Shown here: piece by piece, positions 15,198 through 22,542 of the stretch
Position numbering within the stretch: the stretch's first letter is position 1
Layout of the letters: every line of letters begins with the position of its first letter
Assembly (NCBI GenBank): GCA_964575345.1
Contig: CAZNQD010000030.1
Span: 1-24,225, forward strand
Length of the DNA: 24,225 nucleotides
DNA from: UBA1402 sp964575345
Lineage (GTDB): Bacteria > Bacteroidota > Bacteroidia > Bacteroidales > UBA1402
Direction of reading: 5' to 3'
Made by a program: the position numbers and the translations under genes
Notes under the pieces: model-generated
What the model was told of the DNA's origin: nothing
The model's database searches: none
What the model saw: only the letters and a program-made list of their open reading frames with translations

Positions 15198-16502
15198 ATG
15201 GCATCGTTTCATATAGAAGGAGGACACAAGCTGCGTGGGGCCATACGGGCCCAGGGAGCCAAGAATGAAGCTCTTCAATTGCTTTGTGCCTGTTTACTCA
15301 GTCCCGAAAAAATTATACTCCACAACGTTCCCGATATTCTGGATATTAACAACCTGATAGAATTACTGGCCGGCCTGGGTGTTAAAACCGGCTCGCTGGG
15401 CAAGGGCAGCTGGAGTTTTCAGGCAGACAACATCGACCTGGACAAACTCGAAACAGCGTATTTTTTCGAGAAAAGTGCAGCTCTCAGGGGGTCTGTGATG
15501 ATGGTCGGCCCTTTGGTGGCCCGTTTCGGGAAAGCCATTATTGCCAAACCGGGAGGGGACAAAATTGGCAGACGCAGGCTGGATACTCACTTTTTGGGTA
15601 TCCAGAAGCTGGGTGCCCGCTTTGATTACGATGCTGCCCGTTCCTTATATACCGTTGAAGCAGAAAAACTGGAAGGTTGTTATATGTTGCTCGACGAGGC
15701 TTCGGTAACCGGAACCGCCAATATTTTGATGGCCGCTGTTTTAGCCAAAGGCAGAACGACCATCTACAACGCCGCCTGCGAACCGTACATTCAGCAGCTG
15801 TGCCGTATGCTCAACGCCATGGGAGCCAGAATCTCGGGCATTGGCTCCAATTTGCTGAATATTGACGGAGTCGACAGTCTCGGCGGATGTACCATGCGGA
15901 TTTTGCCCGATATGATCGAAGTGGGCAGTTTTATTGGAATGGCTGCCATGACAGCTTCTGAACTGACTATTAAGGATGTGGCATTCGATGAATTGGGCCT
16001 GATTCCCGACAGTTTTCGCCGTCTGGGGATACAGCTGGAACGCAGAGGCGACGATATTTTTATCCCTGCTCAGGACACTTACACCATCGAGACCTTTATC
16101 GACGGTTCTATTATGACCATTGCCGATGCGCCCTGGCCCGGATTGACTCCCGACTTGCTCAGTGTTTTGCTGGTGGTGGCCATCCAGGCCAAAGGCAGTG
16201 TGCTGATTCATCAAAAAATGTTCGAGAGCCGCTTGTTTTTTGTAGATAAACTTATTGACATGGGAGCTCAGATCATTCTTTGTGACCCTCACAGGGCCAC
16301 CGTTATCGGCCTGGGACGGCAGCAGGTGCTCCGGGGTGCATGCATGACTTCGCCCGATATACGGGCCGGTATTGCCCTTTTGATTGCAGCTATGTCGGCA
16401 CAGGGAGAGAGCCGTATTTTCAACATTGAGCAAATAGACCGGGGTTACGAACGTATTGACGAGCGCCTGAACGCCTTGGGTGCAAGCATTAAACGCATGT
16501 AG
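15198..16502 (+). CDS. murA: UDP-N-acetylglucosamine 1-carboxyvinyltransferase MurA
   Basis: MurA transfers enolpyruvate from PEP to UDP-GlcNAc, the first committed step of peptidoglycan synthesis, in the cytoplasm. The 434-residue sequence has the substrate-binding QGAKNEAL (K22, N23), the flexible catalytic loop and the conserved LPDMIEVGSFIG and SPDIRAGIALL segments. In the loop, PGGDKIGRRRLDTHF places Asp121 where most bacteria have the Cys (E. coli Cys115) alkylated by fosfomycin. Asp at this site is known from naturally fosfomycin-resistant MurA enzymes and appears usual in Bacteroidales. The stop is directly followed by the rimM ATG with no gap. Confidence 0.97.
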   Translation: MASFHIEGGHKLRGAIRAQGAKNEALQLLCACLLSPEKIILHNVPDILDINNLIELLAGLGVKTGSLGKGSWSFQADNIDLDKLETAYFFEKSAALRGSVMMVGPLVARFGKAIIAKPGGDKIGRRRLDTHFLGIQKLGARFDYDAARSLYTVEAEKLEGCYMLLDEASVTGTANILMAAVLAKGRTTIYNAACEPYIQQLCRMLNAMGARISGIGSNLLNIDGVDSLGGCTMRILPDMIEVGSFIGMAAMTASELTIKDVAFDELGLIPDSFRRLGIQLERRGDDIFIPAQDTYTIETFIDGSIMTIADAPWPGLTPDLLSVLLVVAIQAKGSVLIHQKMFESRLFFVDKLIDMGAQIILCDPHRATVIGLGRQQVLRGACMTSPDIRAGIALLIAAMSAQGESRIFNIEQIDRGYERIDERLNALGASIKRM

Positions 16503-17042
16503 ATGATTGAGTCGTCAGAGGTATTCGCCATTGGCCGTTTCGCCAAACCTCACGGTTTGGGGGGAGAACTGGTTTTTATATTTACCGATGAGGTGTTTGA
16601 TCGTACCCAGGCTCCCTTTTGGCTGTTAGAAATTGATGGGATACTGGTACCTTTTTTTGTGGAGTCTTACCGTTTTCGTTCCGAAAATTCTGTCCTGGTT
16701 AAACTGGATGGCATCAACAATGAATCGCAAGCCCGTTTTCTGGCCGACAGGCAGGTTTTCTATCCCAGGACATACGCCGACGGGCTTGTTACTGAGATTA
16801 CCGGGGATAGTTGGGAATTTTACCTCGGATTTGAGATTCGCGATATTCAAAACGGTCAAAGCCTGGGCTTGATTCAGGCAGTGGATTCAAGCACCTCGAA
16901 CGTGCTGTTTCTGGTCAGGAAGGCAAACACTGACTTGCTGATACCTGCCACCGAAGATTTCATACACAGCAGGGATATCAAGCGGAGGATTTTGTTTATG
17001 AGCCTGCCCGAAGGCCTCTGCGATATAGAGCAACAAGTATGA
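16503..17042 (+). CDS. rimM: Ribosome maturation factor RimM
   Basis: RimM binds ribosomal protein uS19 and helps mature the head of the 30S subunit. The 179 residues split into the N-terminal beta-barrel (AIGRFAKPHGLGGELVF, about 9-25, the family signature) and the C-terminal PRC barrel from about residue 95. The latter includes YLGFEIRD and the LLIPATEDFI motif near 138-147. The ATG abuts the murA stop, and the stop overlaps the ABC ATPase start by ATGA. In many bacteria rimM is next to trmD and rpsP; here it is instead between murA and an ABC ATPase. Confidence 0.93.
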   Translation: MIESSEVFAIGRFAKPHGLGGELVFIFTDEVFDRTQAPFWLLEIDGILVPFFVESYRFRSENSVLVKLDGINNESQARFLADRQVFYPRTYADGLVTEITGDSWEFYLGFEIRDIQNGQSLGLIQAVDSSTSNVLFLVRKANTDLLIPATEDFIHSRDIKRRILFMSLPEGLCDIEQQV

Positions 17043-17812
17043 TCCACACTATCGGCCTGAGCATAGGCTATGTGCGCAATGCCAAAAAAATCGTAGTACA
17101 AAACGACTTGCATTTGCAGATTATTCGTGCTGAGATGCTCGCCATCATTGGCCCCAATGGTTGTGGTAAATCTACTTTACTCCGTACGCTGGCCGGCTTG
17201 CAGGCTCCTTTGAAGGGTTCGGTTTTGGTGGAAGGTAAAGAGCTGGAGAAGCTAAGTATGCAGGAAAAGGCTGCCCTTTTCGCCCTGGTGCTGACTGAAG
17301 CGGTACAAATACCTTATTGCACAGTGAATCAACTCGTAAGCATGGGCCGTTATCCTTATGCCGGCCGTTTTGGCCGACTCGGCCGGGAGGATCTAATGAA
17401 AGTGGAGGAAGCTTTGGAGCGCGTACACCTGAGAGCTCTGGCTCAAAGGCTATTGACAGAACTTTCCGATGGAGAACGTCAACGTGCCATGGTTGCCAAA
17501 GCCCTGGCCCAGGATACTCCGCTCATTTTTCTGGATGAACCCACATCGCACCTGGACCTCAGCAACAAAGTTGAACTGATGGTTTTGTTGAGAGATCTGG
17601 CTCGCGACACCGGCAAAACAATTTTGTTAAGCACGCATGAATTGGAGCTTGCACTTCGTTTATCCGACCGGATATGGCTGATGAAACCACAAGCAGGAGG
17701 CATAGAAAAGGGAAGCCCTTCGGAGTTGATTGCTCAACAAAGCCTGCAGCGTATTTTCAAAAATGACTTGTTCGGATTTGAATCGAAAACGGGCAGGGTT
17801 CATATTTTTTAA
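17039..17812 (+). CDS. FecE/BtuD-type ABC ATPase without adjacent partners
   Basis: A 257-residue ATPase of the class that drives uptake of ferric siderophores, haem or cobalamin. Motifs: Walker A G38-PNGCGKST46, Q-loop region LTEAVQIPY (85-93), signature LSDGERQR (142-149), Walker B ending D166-E167 and switch His200. The SMGRYPY stretch after the Q-loop (101-107) is typical of FecE/HmuV/BtuD. The signature reads LSDGE where LSGGE is standard, a variant seen in this class in Bacteroidota. No permease or substrate-binding protein is in the window, so the substrate is unknown. It overlaps rimM by 4 bases and is probably translationally coupled to it. Confidence 0.85.
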   Translation: MIHTIGLSIGYVRNAKKIVVQNDLHLQIIRAEMLAIIGPNGCGKSTLLRTLAGLQAPLKGSVLVEGKELEKLSMQEKAALFALVLTEAVQIPYCTVNQLVSMGRYPYAGRFGRLGREDLMKVEEALERVHLRALAQRLLTELSDGERQRAMVAKALAQDTPLIFLDEPTSHLDLSNKVELMVLLRDLARDTGKTILLSTHELELALRLSDRIWLMKPQAGGIEKGSPSELIAQQSLQRIFKNDLFGFESKTGRVHIF

Positions 17813-17823
17813 AAACAGAGGCC

Positions 17824-17853
17824 TTGAATTATCGGACCTAAATATTACCTTTG
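17824..17853 (+). promoter_or_regulatory. Promoter of the M23-like gene (and probably dxr-rseP)
   Basis: TTG at 17824-17826, a 19-base spacer and TACCTTTG at 17846-17853 fit the Bacteroidota sigma-ABfr promoter form (TTG-N19-TAnnTTTG) exactly. Transcription should start near 17860, giving a leader of about 13 bases before the ATG at 17873. Confidence 0.72.
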
Positions 17854-17872
17854 CAGGTCTGTTATCTGGACT

Positions 17873-18721
17873 ATGGGAAAATTCAAAGACTATCAGAATC
17901 GCCTGAGGCAGAAGTTCCGTTTTATCGTACTGAACGAAAACACGCTTGACACCATGTTCTCTTCGCGTGTTTCCAGGATGGACGGCATCTTGCTGTCTGT
18001 TGGTCTGGTTCTGGTTATTGCTGCCCTTCTGTATGTCCTGTTTTTTTATACACCGCTCAAAGTGTATTTGCCCGGCTATCTAGATCCTAAACTCAAACAA
18101 CAAATGGTCAGCGATGCCTTTCGCCTTGATTCTTTGTCGAACGAATTGAGCAAACACGAAAATTATATGTCAGTCATTCAGGTAATTATGGCCGGGGATC
18201 AGCCTTTGGACAGCGTGATTAATCTGGATACACTTACTAATCAACAAACCACATTGATGGAAGCCAGTCCGTCTGAGCTGGAATTTCGCCAGCAATACGA
18301 AGAGAACGAAAAATACAACCTGAGTGCTTTTAATCAAAAAATTAGCACGGACGGCTTGTTGTTTTATACGCCTGTTAAAGGAAAGGTTGTATCTCATTTC
18401 AATCGCAACGGAAAAAGTTTTGGTATAGACATTCAGACTCTTGCCCACCAAAGTGTGTTATCGGTACTGGACGGTACCGTCATTTTTGCGGCTTATACAC
18501 CTGATTACAATTATGTTGTCCAGATACAACACAACAACGATTTTGTGTCGGTCTACAGGCAAATGTCTGAATTGCTGAAAAAAGCCGGAGACCAGGTCAA
18601 GGCCGGAGAGGCCCTGGCTTTTGTAGGGAAGTCAGCCGTTAAATCCGAAATTCCCCTCTTACATTTTGAGCTGTGGTACAAAGGCCTTCCCCTCAACCCC
18701 GAAGATTATATCGTTTTCTGA
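17873..18721 (+). CDS. Degenerate M23/LytM-fold membrane protein, probably non-catalytic
   Basis: The 282-residue protein has a basic cytoplasmic N-terminus, one membrane helix (about 37-59), a polar and partly helical linker, and a LytM/M23 domain from about 165 to the end. Family M23 enzymes cut peptidoglycan cross-bridges with zinc held by H, D and H, plus two catalytic His. Here the HxGxD site reads S182-FGID186, so the first zinc His is Ser. The YxH His is Gln230 (YRQM). The HLH site reads L262-LH264, leaving only the last His. Three of five key residues are lost while the fold segments (GIDI, VKAGEALAFVGKS, LHFELWYKG) are kept. By analogy with EnvC and NlpD it may activate or recruit a hydrolase; this is inference. 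The stop overlaps dxr by 1 base. Confidence 0.85.
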   Translation: MGKFKDYQNRLRQKFRFIVLNENTLDTMFSSRVSRMDGILLSVGLVLVIAALLYVLFFYTPLKVYLPGYLDPKLKQQMVSDAFRLDSLSNELSKHENYMSVIQVIMAGDQPLDSVINLDTLTNQQTTLMEASPSELEFRQQYEENEKYNLSAFNQKISTDGLLFYTPVKGKVVSHFNRNGKSFGIDIQTLAHQSVLSVLDGTVIFAAYTPDYNYVVQIQHNNDFVSVYRQMSELLKKAGDQVKAGEALAFVGKSAVKSEIPLLHFELWYKGLPLNPEDYIVF

Positions 18722-19896
18722 TGAATTCCGGCACTACTGATCACATAAAACAAATAGCTATACTTGGGTCAACCGGATCCATTGGTACTCAGGCACTGGA
18801 AGTGATCTCGGAGCATCCGGAAGAATTCCGGGTATATGCCCTGACAGCCAACAACCAGGTAGAGCTCCTGATTAAGCAGGCCAGGACTTTCGGGCCGGAG
18901 GTTGTCGTCATAGCCAACACCCAATACCTGCCCCGCTTGCGCGAAGCCCTTGAAGGTTTACCCATAAAAGTGTATGCCGGCGCCGATGCCATAGAACAAG
19001 TATGTGAGTCCGGACCCATCGACATTGTTTTGACCGCTATGGTAGGCTATTCCGGGCTGAGGCCTACACTCAGGGCCATCAAAGCCGGTAAGACCATTGC
19101 ACTGGCCAACAAGGAAACCATGGTGGTGGCCGGTGAAATCATCAATGAACTGGCTCGTAAGCATCAGGTAGCGATTTTGCCCGTCGATTCGGAACATTCG
19201 GCTATTTTTCAATGTTTGGAATTTGCCAATCCCCCTGAGAAAATCATTTTAACAGCTTCCGGCGGTCCATTTAGAAAATTCAGCCTGGAAGAGCTCAAAA
19301 CAGTAAGCAGAGAGCAAGCGCTGAAACATCCCAATTGGGCCATGGGTGCCAAGATTACCATCGACTCAGCCAGTATGATGAACAAAGGGTTTGAGGTAAT
19401 TGAAGCTAAGTGGCTGTTTGGTTTGCTTCCCGAGCAAATTGAAGTGGTGGTACATCCTCAATCGATAGTGCACTCTATGGTACAGTTCAGAGACGGCTCT
19501 GTAAAAGCTCAATTGGGTTTGCCCGACATGAAGCTTCCCATCCTGTACGCTCTGAGTTATCCACTTCGCCGGGAAACTCATTACCCCAGGCTGGACATAA
19601 CAAAGATAGGCTGCCTGGAGTTCGAAAAACCCGACCTGAACAAATTCAGGAATTTAGCCCTGGCCTTCACGGCCATGGAGGCGGGTGGCAATATGCCCTG
19701 CATTCTCAATGCCGCCAACGAAGTGGCCGTCGAAGCTTTTCTACACGATCGCATAGCCTTTTTGCAAATGTCCGGTTTGCTGGAATACACTATGGAAAAA
19801 GCTGAATTTATAAAACATCCCGATTACGAAGCCTATACCTGCAGCGATCAACAAGCCCGCAGGATAGCAGAAACATATTTAGGCAAATTGTCCTAA
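18721..19896 (+). CDS. dxr: 1-deoxy-D-xylulose 5-phosphate reductoisomerase
   Basis: Dxr (IspC) makes MEP from DXP with NADPH, the committed step of the non-mevalonate isoprenoid pathway that also feeds the undecaprenyl carrier of cell-wall synthesis. The 391 residues show the NADPH-binding GSTGSIG (16-22), ALANKET, the metal ligands D156 and E158 in PVDSEHS, and ITIDSASMMNKGFEVIEAKW with the third ligand E225. SGGPFR and HPQSIVHSMV are also present. The frame is open from 18673, but the first 16 codons lie in the end of the M23-like gene. ATG 18721 (TGATG overlap) gives the normal N-terminus. It is the expected target of fosmidomycin. Confidence 0.97.
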   Translation: MNSGTTDHIKQIAILGSTGSIGTQALEVISEHPEEFRVYALTANNQVELLIKQARTFGPEVVVIANTQYLPRLREALEGLPIKVYAGADAIEQVCESGPIDIVLTAMVGYSGLRPTLRAIKAGKTIALANKETMVVAGEIINELARKHQVAILPVDSEHSAIFQCLEFANPPEKIILTASGGPFRKFSLEELKTVSREQALKHPNWAMGAKITIDSASMMNKGFEVIEAKWLFGLLPEQIEVVVHPQSIVHSMVQFRDGSVKAQLGLPDMKLPILYALSYPLRRETHYPRLDITKIGCLEFEKPDLNKFRNLALAFTAMEAGGNMPCILNAANEVAVEAFLHDRIAFLQMSGLLEYTMEKAEFIKHPDYEAYTCSDQQARRIAETYLGKLS

Positions 19897-19914
19897 ACAA
19901 TTTATAAAAAAACT

Positions 19915-21297
19915 ATGGATACCTTTTTGATCAGATTACTTCAACTTATTGTCAGTCTTTCTATATTAATAGTCGTTCACGAATTTGGCCATTTTTTGTT
20001 CGCCAAACTTTATAAGATACGGGTGGAGCGCTTTTATTTATTTTTCCATCCCGGTTTTTCTCTGCTGAGGTTTAAAAAAATCGGGGGAAAATACGAGTTC
20101 AGTTTTTTGTCGAAAAATCCCCCAGAACATTGGAAAGACTATCCCGAAACCACCATGTGGGGCCTGGGTTGGCTGCCTCTGGGCGGCTATTGTTCCATAG
20201 CGGGCATGGTGGATGAAACAAAGAGTTTAAAGGATCTTGCTGCAGAGCCTCAACCCTGGGAATTCCGTACCCGCAAGGCCGGCCAAAGGCTGCTGGTGAT
20301 GGTGGGAGGGGTACTGTTCAATTTTATTCTGGCCCTGGCCTTGTATGCAGCTGTATTGGGTATTTGGGGGAACTCATACCTGCCTCTGCAAAATGCGACA
20401 TTGGGAATGGAATACTCGGAACCGGCACTGAAAGCCGGTTTTCAGAATGGAGATATTTTGTTGGAGGCAGACGGTATAGCTTTGGAACAATTCAACGACG
20501 ACAGTTTTCGTAAGATAATCGAAGCTTCTCAGGTAAAGGTTTTACGCAAAGGGCAAGAAGTAACAATTACTATACCTGAAGAGTTTATGCAACAACTGTT
20601 GTCGGCCAAGCAAGGATTTGCTGCTTTTCGTTTTCCCACTGTGGTCAAAAAAGTAATACCCGGATCTCCGGGTGATATAGCCGGCTTGTTGCCGGGCGAC
20701 AGTATTGTTGGCCTTAACTCGGTACAGACAGAATCTTTTACGGACTTTACTTCTTTGCTGAGCCAATACGGCGACAGTACCATTTTGTTGAGTTATTACC
20801 GGGAGGGAAATCCGGGCACAATGCAAATACAGTTGGATTCTACTGCCAAAATAGGCTTTGAGCTTCAACTTCCGGCCGATATTTATCCTTTGAAACAAAT
20901 CGATTTTTCCTTTTTTGCCTCCATACCTGCCGGTATAAAACTGGGCGTAAGCAAACTGACCGGTTATGCCGGCGATATGAAATACGTATTTACCAAAGAA
21001 GGAGCCAAGAGCCTGGGTGGATTTGGCGCCATAGGCAGTTTGTTTCCTCCCAGCTGGAATTGGAAAATCTTCTGGGAAACCACAGCCTTTTTGTCCATCA
21101 TTCTGGCTTTTATGAACATTTTGCCTATTCCCGGGCTGGACGGCGGTCACATCTTTTTCTTACTGTTCGAGTTGGTTAGCAGGCGCAAACCCAACGAAAA
21201 ATTTTTGGAATACGCCCAGATGGCCGGAATGTTTATCCTGCTTGCCCTATTAATCTACGCTAATGGCAACGACTTGTTTCGCTGGCTGTTTAAATAA
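19915..21297 (+). CDS. rseP: RIP metalloprotease RseP (site-2 protease family)
   Basis: RseP cuts transmembrane substrates such as anti-sigma factors or signal-peptide remnants within the inner membrane. The 460-residue protein has the zinc motif H22-EFGH26 in the first helix and the third-ligand motif NILPIPGLDGGH with D409. Membrane helices are near residues 5-30, 125-150, 385-410 and 432-452. Between them are two PDZ-like periplasmic domains, with segments ALKAGFQNGDILLEADG and IAGLLPGDSIVGLNS. It begins 18 bases after dxr, the common dxr-rseP pairing seen across bacteria. Which regulator it cleaves here cannot be told from the window. Confidence 0.95.
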   Translation: MDTFLIRLLQLIVSLSILIVVHEFGHFLFAKLYKIRVERFYLFFHPGFSLLRFKKIGGKYEFSFLSKNPPEHWKDYPETTMWGLGWLPLGGYCSIAGMVDETKSLKDLAAEPQPWEFRTRKAGQRLLVMVGGVLFNFILALALYAAVLGIWGNSYLPLQNATLGMEYSEPALKAGFQNGDILLEADGIALEQFNDDSFRKIIEASQVKVLRKGQEVTITIPEEFMQQLLSAKQGFAAFRFPTVVKKVIPGSPGDIAGLLPGDSIVGLNSVQTESFTDFTSLLSQYGDSTILLSYYREGNPGTMQIQLDSTAKIGFELQLPADIYPLKQIDFSFFASIPAGIKLGVSKLTGYAGDMKYVFTKEGAKSLGGFGAIGSLFPPSWNWKIFWETTAFLSIILAFMNILPIPGLDGGHIFFLLFELVSRRKPNEKFLEYAQMAGMFILLALLIYANGNDLFRWLFK

Positions 21298-21318
21298 AGG
21301 TGTATTAATCTAATGGAT

Positions 21319-21337
21319 TTTATTATCATATAATAAA
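21319..21337. repeat. A/T inverted repeat upstream of the secreted phosphatase-fold gene
   Basis: TTTATTAT-CAT-ATAATAAA has perfect 8-base arms around a 3-base centre. It is all A/T in the arms, so chance is a serious possibility. It covers the place where a -33 element would be for the -7 box at 21345-21352. Confidence 0.35.
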
Positions 21338-21340
21338 TTA

Positions 21341-22408
21341 ATGCTATATTTGCACAAAATAAGACTTGTGCATACACAGTATTTAAAATATCTTGCGGCT
21401 TGCTGCCTGCTGTTGACTGCAGGTTTTTTACAGGCAGAAAGGCCTCTTCGGGTGGTTTTTTACAACACTGAGAATTTTTTTGATTGCAAAGACGACAGCC
21501 TGAGGCATGACGAGGATTTTTTACCCGGGGGTTCTTACGGCTGGAGCCCCAAACGTTTTCTGCATAAAACAGAGCAGCTGGCCAGGGTGCTGGCCGTGGC
21601 AGGCGAGGGGAGTTTTCCCCATTTGGTGGGCCTGGCCGAAGTGGAAAACGAAGACTGCCTGCAATTCTTACTTAAAGCCTCTTCACTGAAAAACGCTGCC
21701 TACCGCTACATTTACGCAGAATCGGCCGATCCCAGGGGAATAGATGTTTGTCTGCTGTACAATCGTTTTGTTTTCAAACCCCTGGCCTGGGAAAGTATAA
21801 GGCCTCTGTTCTCTGACAAAAATAAAAAAACAAGAGACCTGCTCTATGTCAGGGGATTGCTGCCAAATAAGCAAGTATTGCATGTTTTTGTCTGCCATAT
21901 GCCTTCGCGTTATGGAGGGACCAAGGCTTCCGAGGCTTTCAGACGTCAGGTGGCCGGGCAATTGCGCGCGAGAGTTGATTCCTTGTTTAGTAATGAGACT
22001 GCGGCCCTTATCCTGATTATGGGCGATTTTAACGATGAACCCTGTGATTTGTCTCTGAGCCGTGACCTGGGTGCGAGAAACCCGCAAGAGCCTTATCAGC
22101 CTGCTGCCCTGTACAACCTGATGTGGCCCCTGATGAACAAACCCGGTTACGGCAGCCACAAATATCAGGGACGTTGGTCGGTGATCGATCAGATCATTGT
22201 GTCTTCGGCTTTGTTGTATGAAGAACCCCTGCGGCAAGAGAGCTTGCCCCTTCGTCGTCTGTCAGGGGCATGGGTAAGGTTTGATGATTTTTTGCTGGTC
22301 AAGGATGAAAAATATTTGGGTTACAAACCCTTTAGAACCTACGAGGCGTATCGTTATACAGGTGGTTACAGCGATCATCTTCCGGTCTGCCTGGATATTC
22401 CATTCTGA
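21341..22408 (+). CDS. Secreted endonuclease/exonuclease/phosphatase-fold protein
   Basis: The protein belongs to the EEP (DNase I-like) fold. Motifs in order are VVFYNTENFFD, GLAEVENE (catalytic Glu), DPRGIDVCLLYN, FVCHMPSRYGG, LIMGDFNDEP and YSDHLPV near the C-terminus, the usual metal and catalytic set. A hydrophobic signal segment (LAACCLLLTAGFLQA) points to export. Family members are nucleases, phosphodiesterases or lipid phosphatases, and the substrate here is not clear. The ATG at 21341 gives 355 residues. A consensus -7 box lies inside the first codons (21345-21352), so the used start may be the in-frame GTG at 21368, giving 346 residues with a compact signal peptide. Confidence 0.88.
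   Translation: MLYLHKIRLVHTQYLKYLAACCLLLTAGFLQAERPLRVVFYNTENFFDCKDDSLRHDEDFLPGGSYGWSPKRFLHKTEQLARVLAVAGEGSFPHLVGLAEVENEDCLQFLLKASSLKNAAYRYIYAESADPRGIDVCLLYNRFVFKPLAWESIRPLFSDKNKKTRDLLYVRGLLPNKQVLHVFVCHMPSRYGGTKASEAFRRQVAGQLRARVDSLFSNETAALILIMGDFNDEPCDLSLSRDLGARNPQEPYQPAALYNLMWPLMNKPGYGSHKYQGRWSVIDQIIVSSALLYEEPLRQESLPLRRLSGAWVRFDDFLLVKDEKYLGYKPFRTYEAYRYTGGYSDHLPVCLDIPF
21345..21352 (+). promoter_or_regulatory. -7 box overlapping the first codons of the EEP gene
   Basis: TATATTTG matches TAnnTTTG exactly, but no clear TTG is found at the -33 position. If used, transcription would start near 21359, after the ATG at 21341, and a GTG start at 21368 would be needed. Confidence 0.4.
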
Positions 22409-22449
22409 GCCTTAAAAATTCCCTTTTGATAGTCTGTACAATACGAAAA

Positions 22450-22470
22450 TTAGCTATCTTTGTCAGCTAA
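22450..22470 (+). promoter_or_regulatory. -7 box flanked by a short inverted repeat, upstream of the glycosyltransferase
   Basis: TATCTTTG at 22455-22462 is a perfect -7 match; the -33 region is weak (TCTG at 22433-22436, 18 bases away). The arms TTAGCT (22450-22455) and AGCTAA (22465-22470) flank the box symmetrically, a layout suited to a repressor site. The predicted transcript start is near 22468. The rest of the 130-base gap holds no hairpin that I can see. Confidence 0.45.
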
Positions 22471-22542
22471 ATGAAACTCATATTGATGCCGGTTTTCAAT
22501 ACGAGTAAGTTTATACAACTACCAATTCATAAAGGGCGATGA
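22471..22542 (+). CDS. 23-codon mini-ORF coupled to the glycosyltransferase
   Basis: An ATG directly downstream of the predicted promoter opens 23 codons ending in TGA at 22540-22542. The TGA overlaps the glycosyltransferase ATG as ATGA. The peptide begins MKLILMPVFNTSKFIQ, which resembles the opening strand and turn of GT2 glycosyltransferases (a MPVYN-x-x-KYI pattern). It could be a real coupled leader peptide, the leftover N-terminus of a decayed or recombined GT2 gene, or chance. There is no independent evidence that it is translated. Confidence 0.35.
   Translation: MKLILMPVFNTSKFIQLPIHKGR

Noticed and set aside
18673..18720. A 16-codon N-terminal extension of dxr
   Set aside because: It lies fully inside the conserved end of the M23-like gene. 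ATG 18721 places GSTGSIG at the usual distance from the N-terminus.
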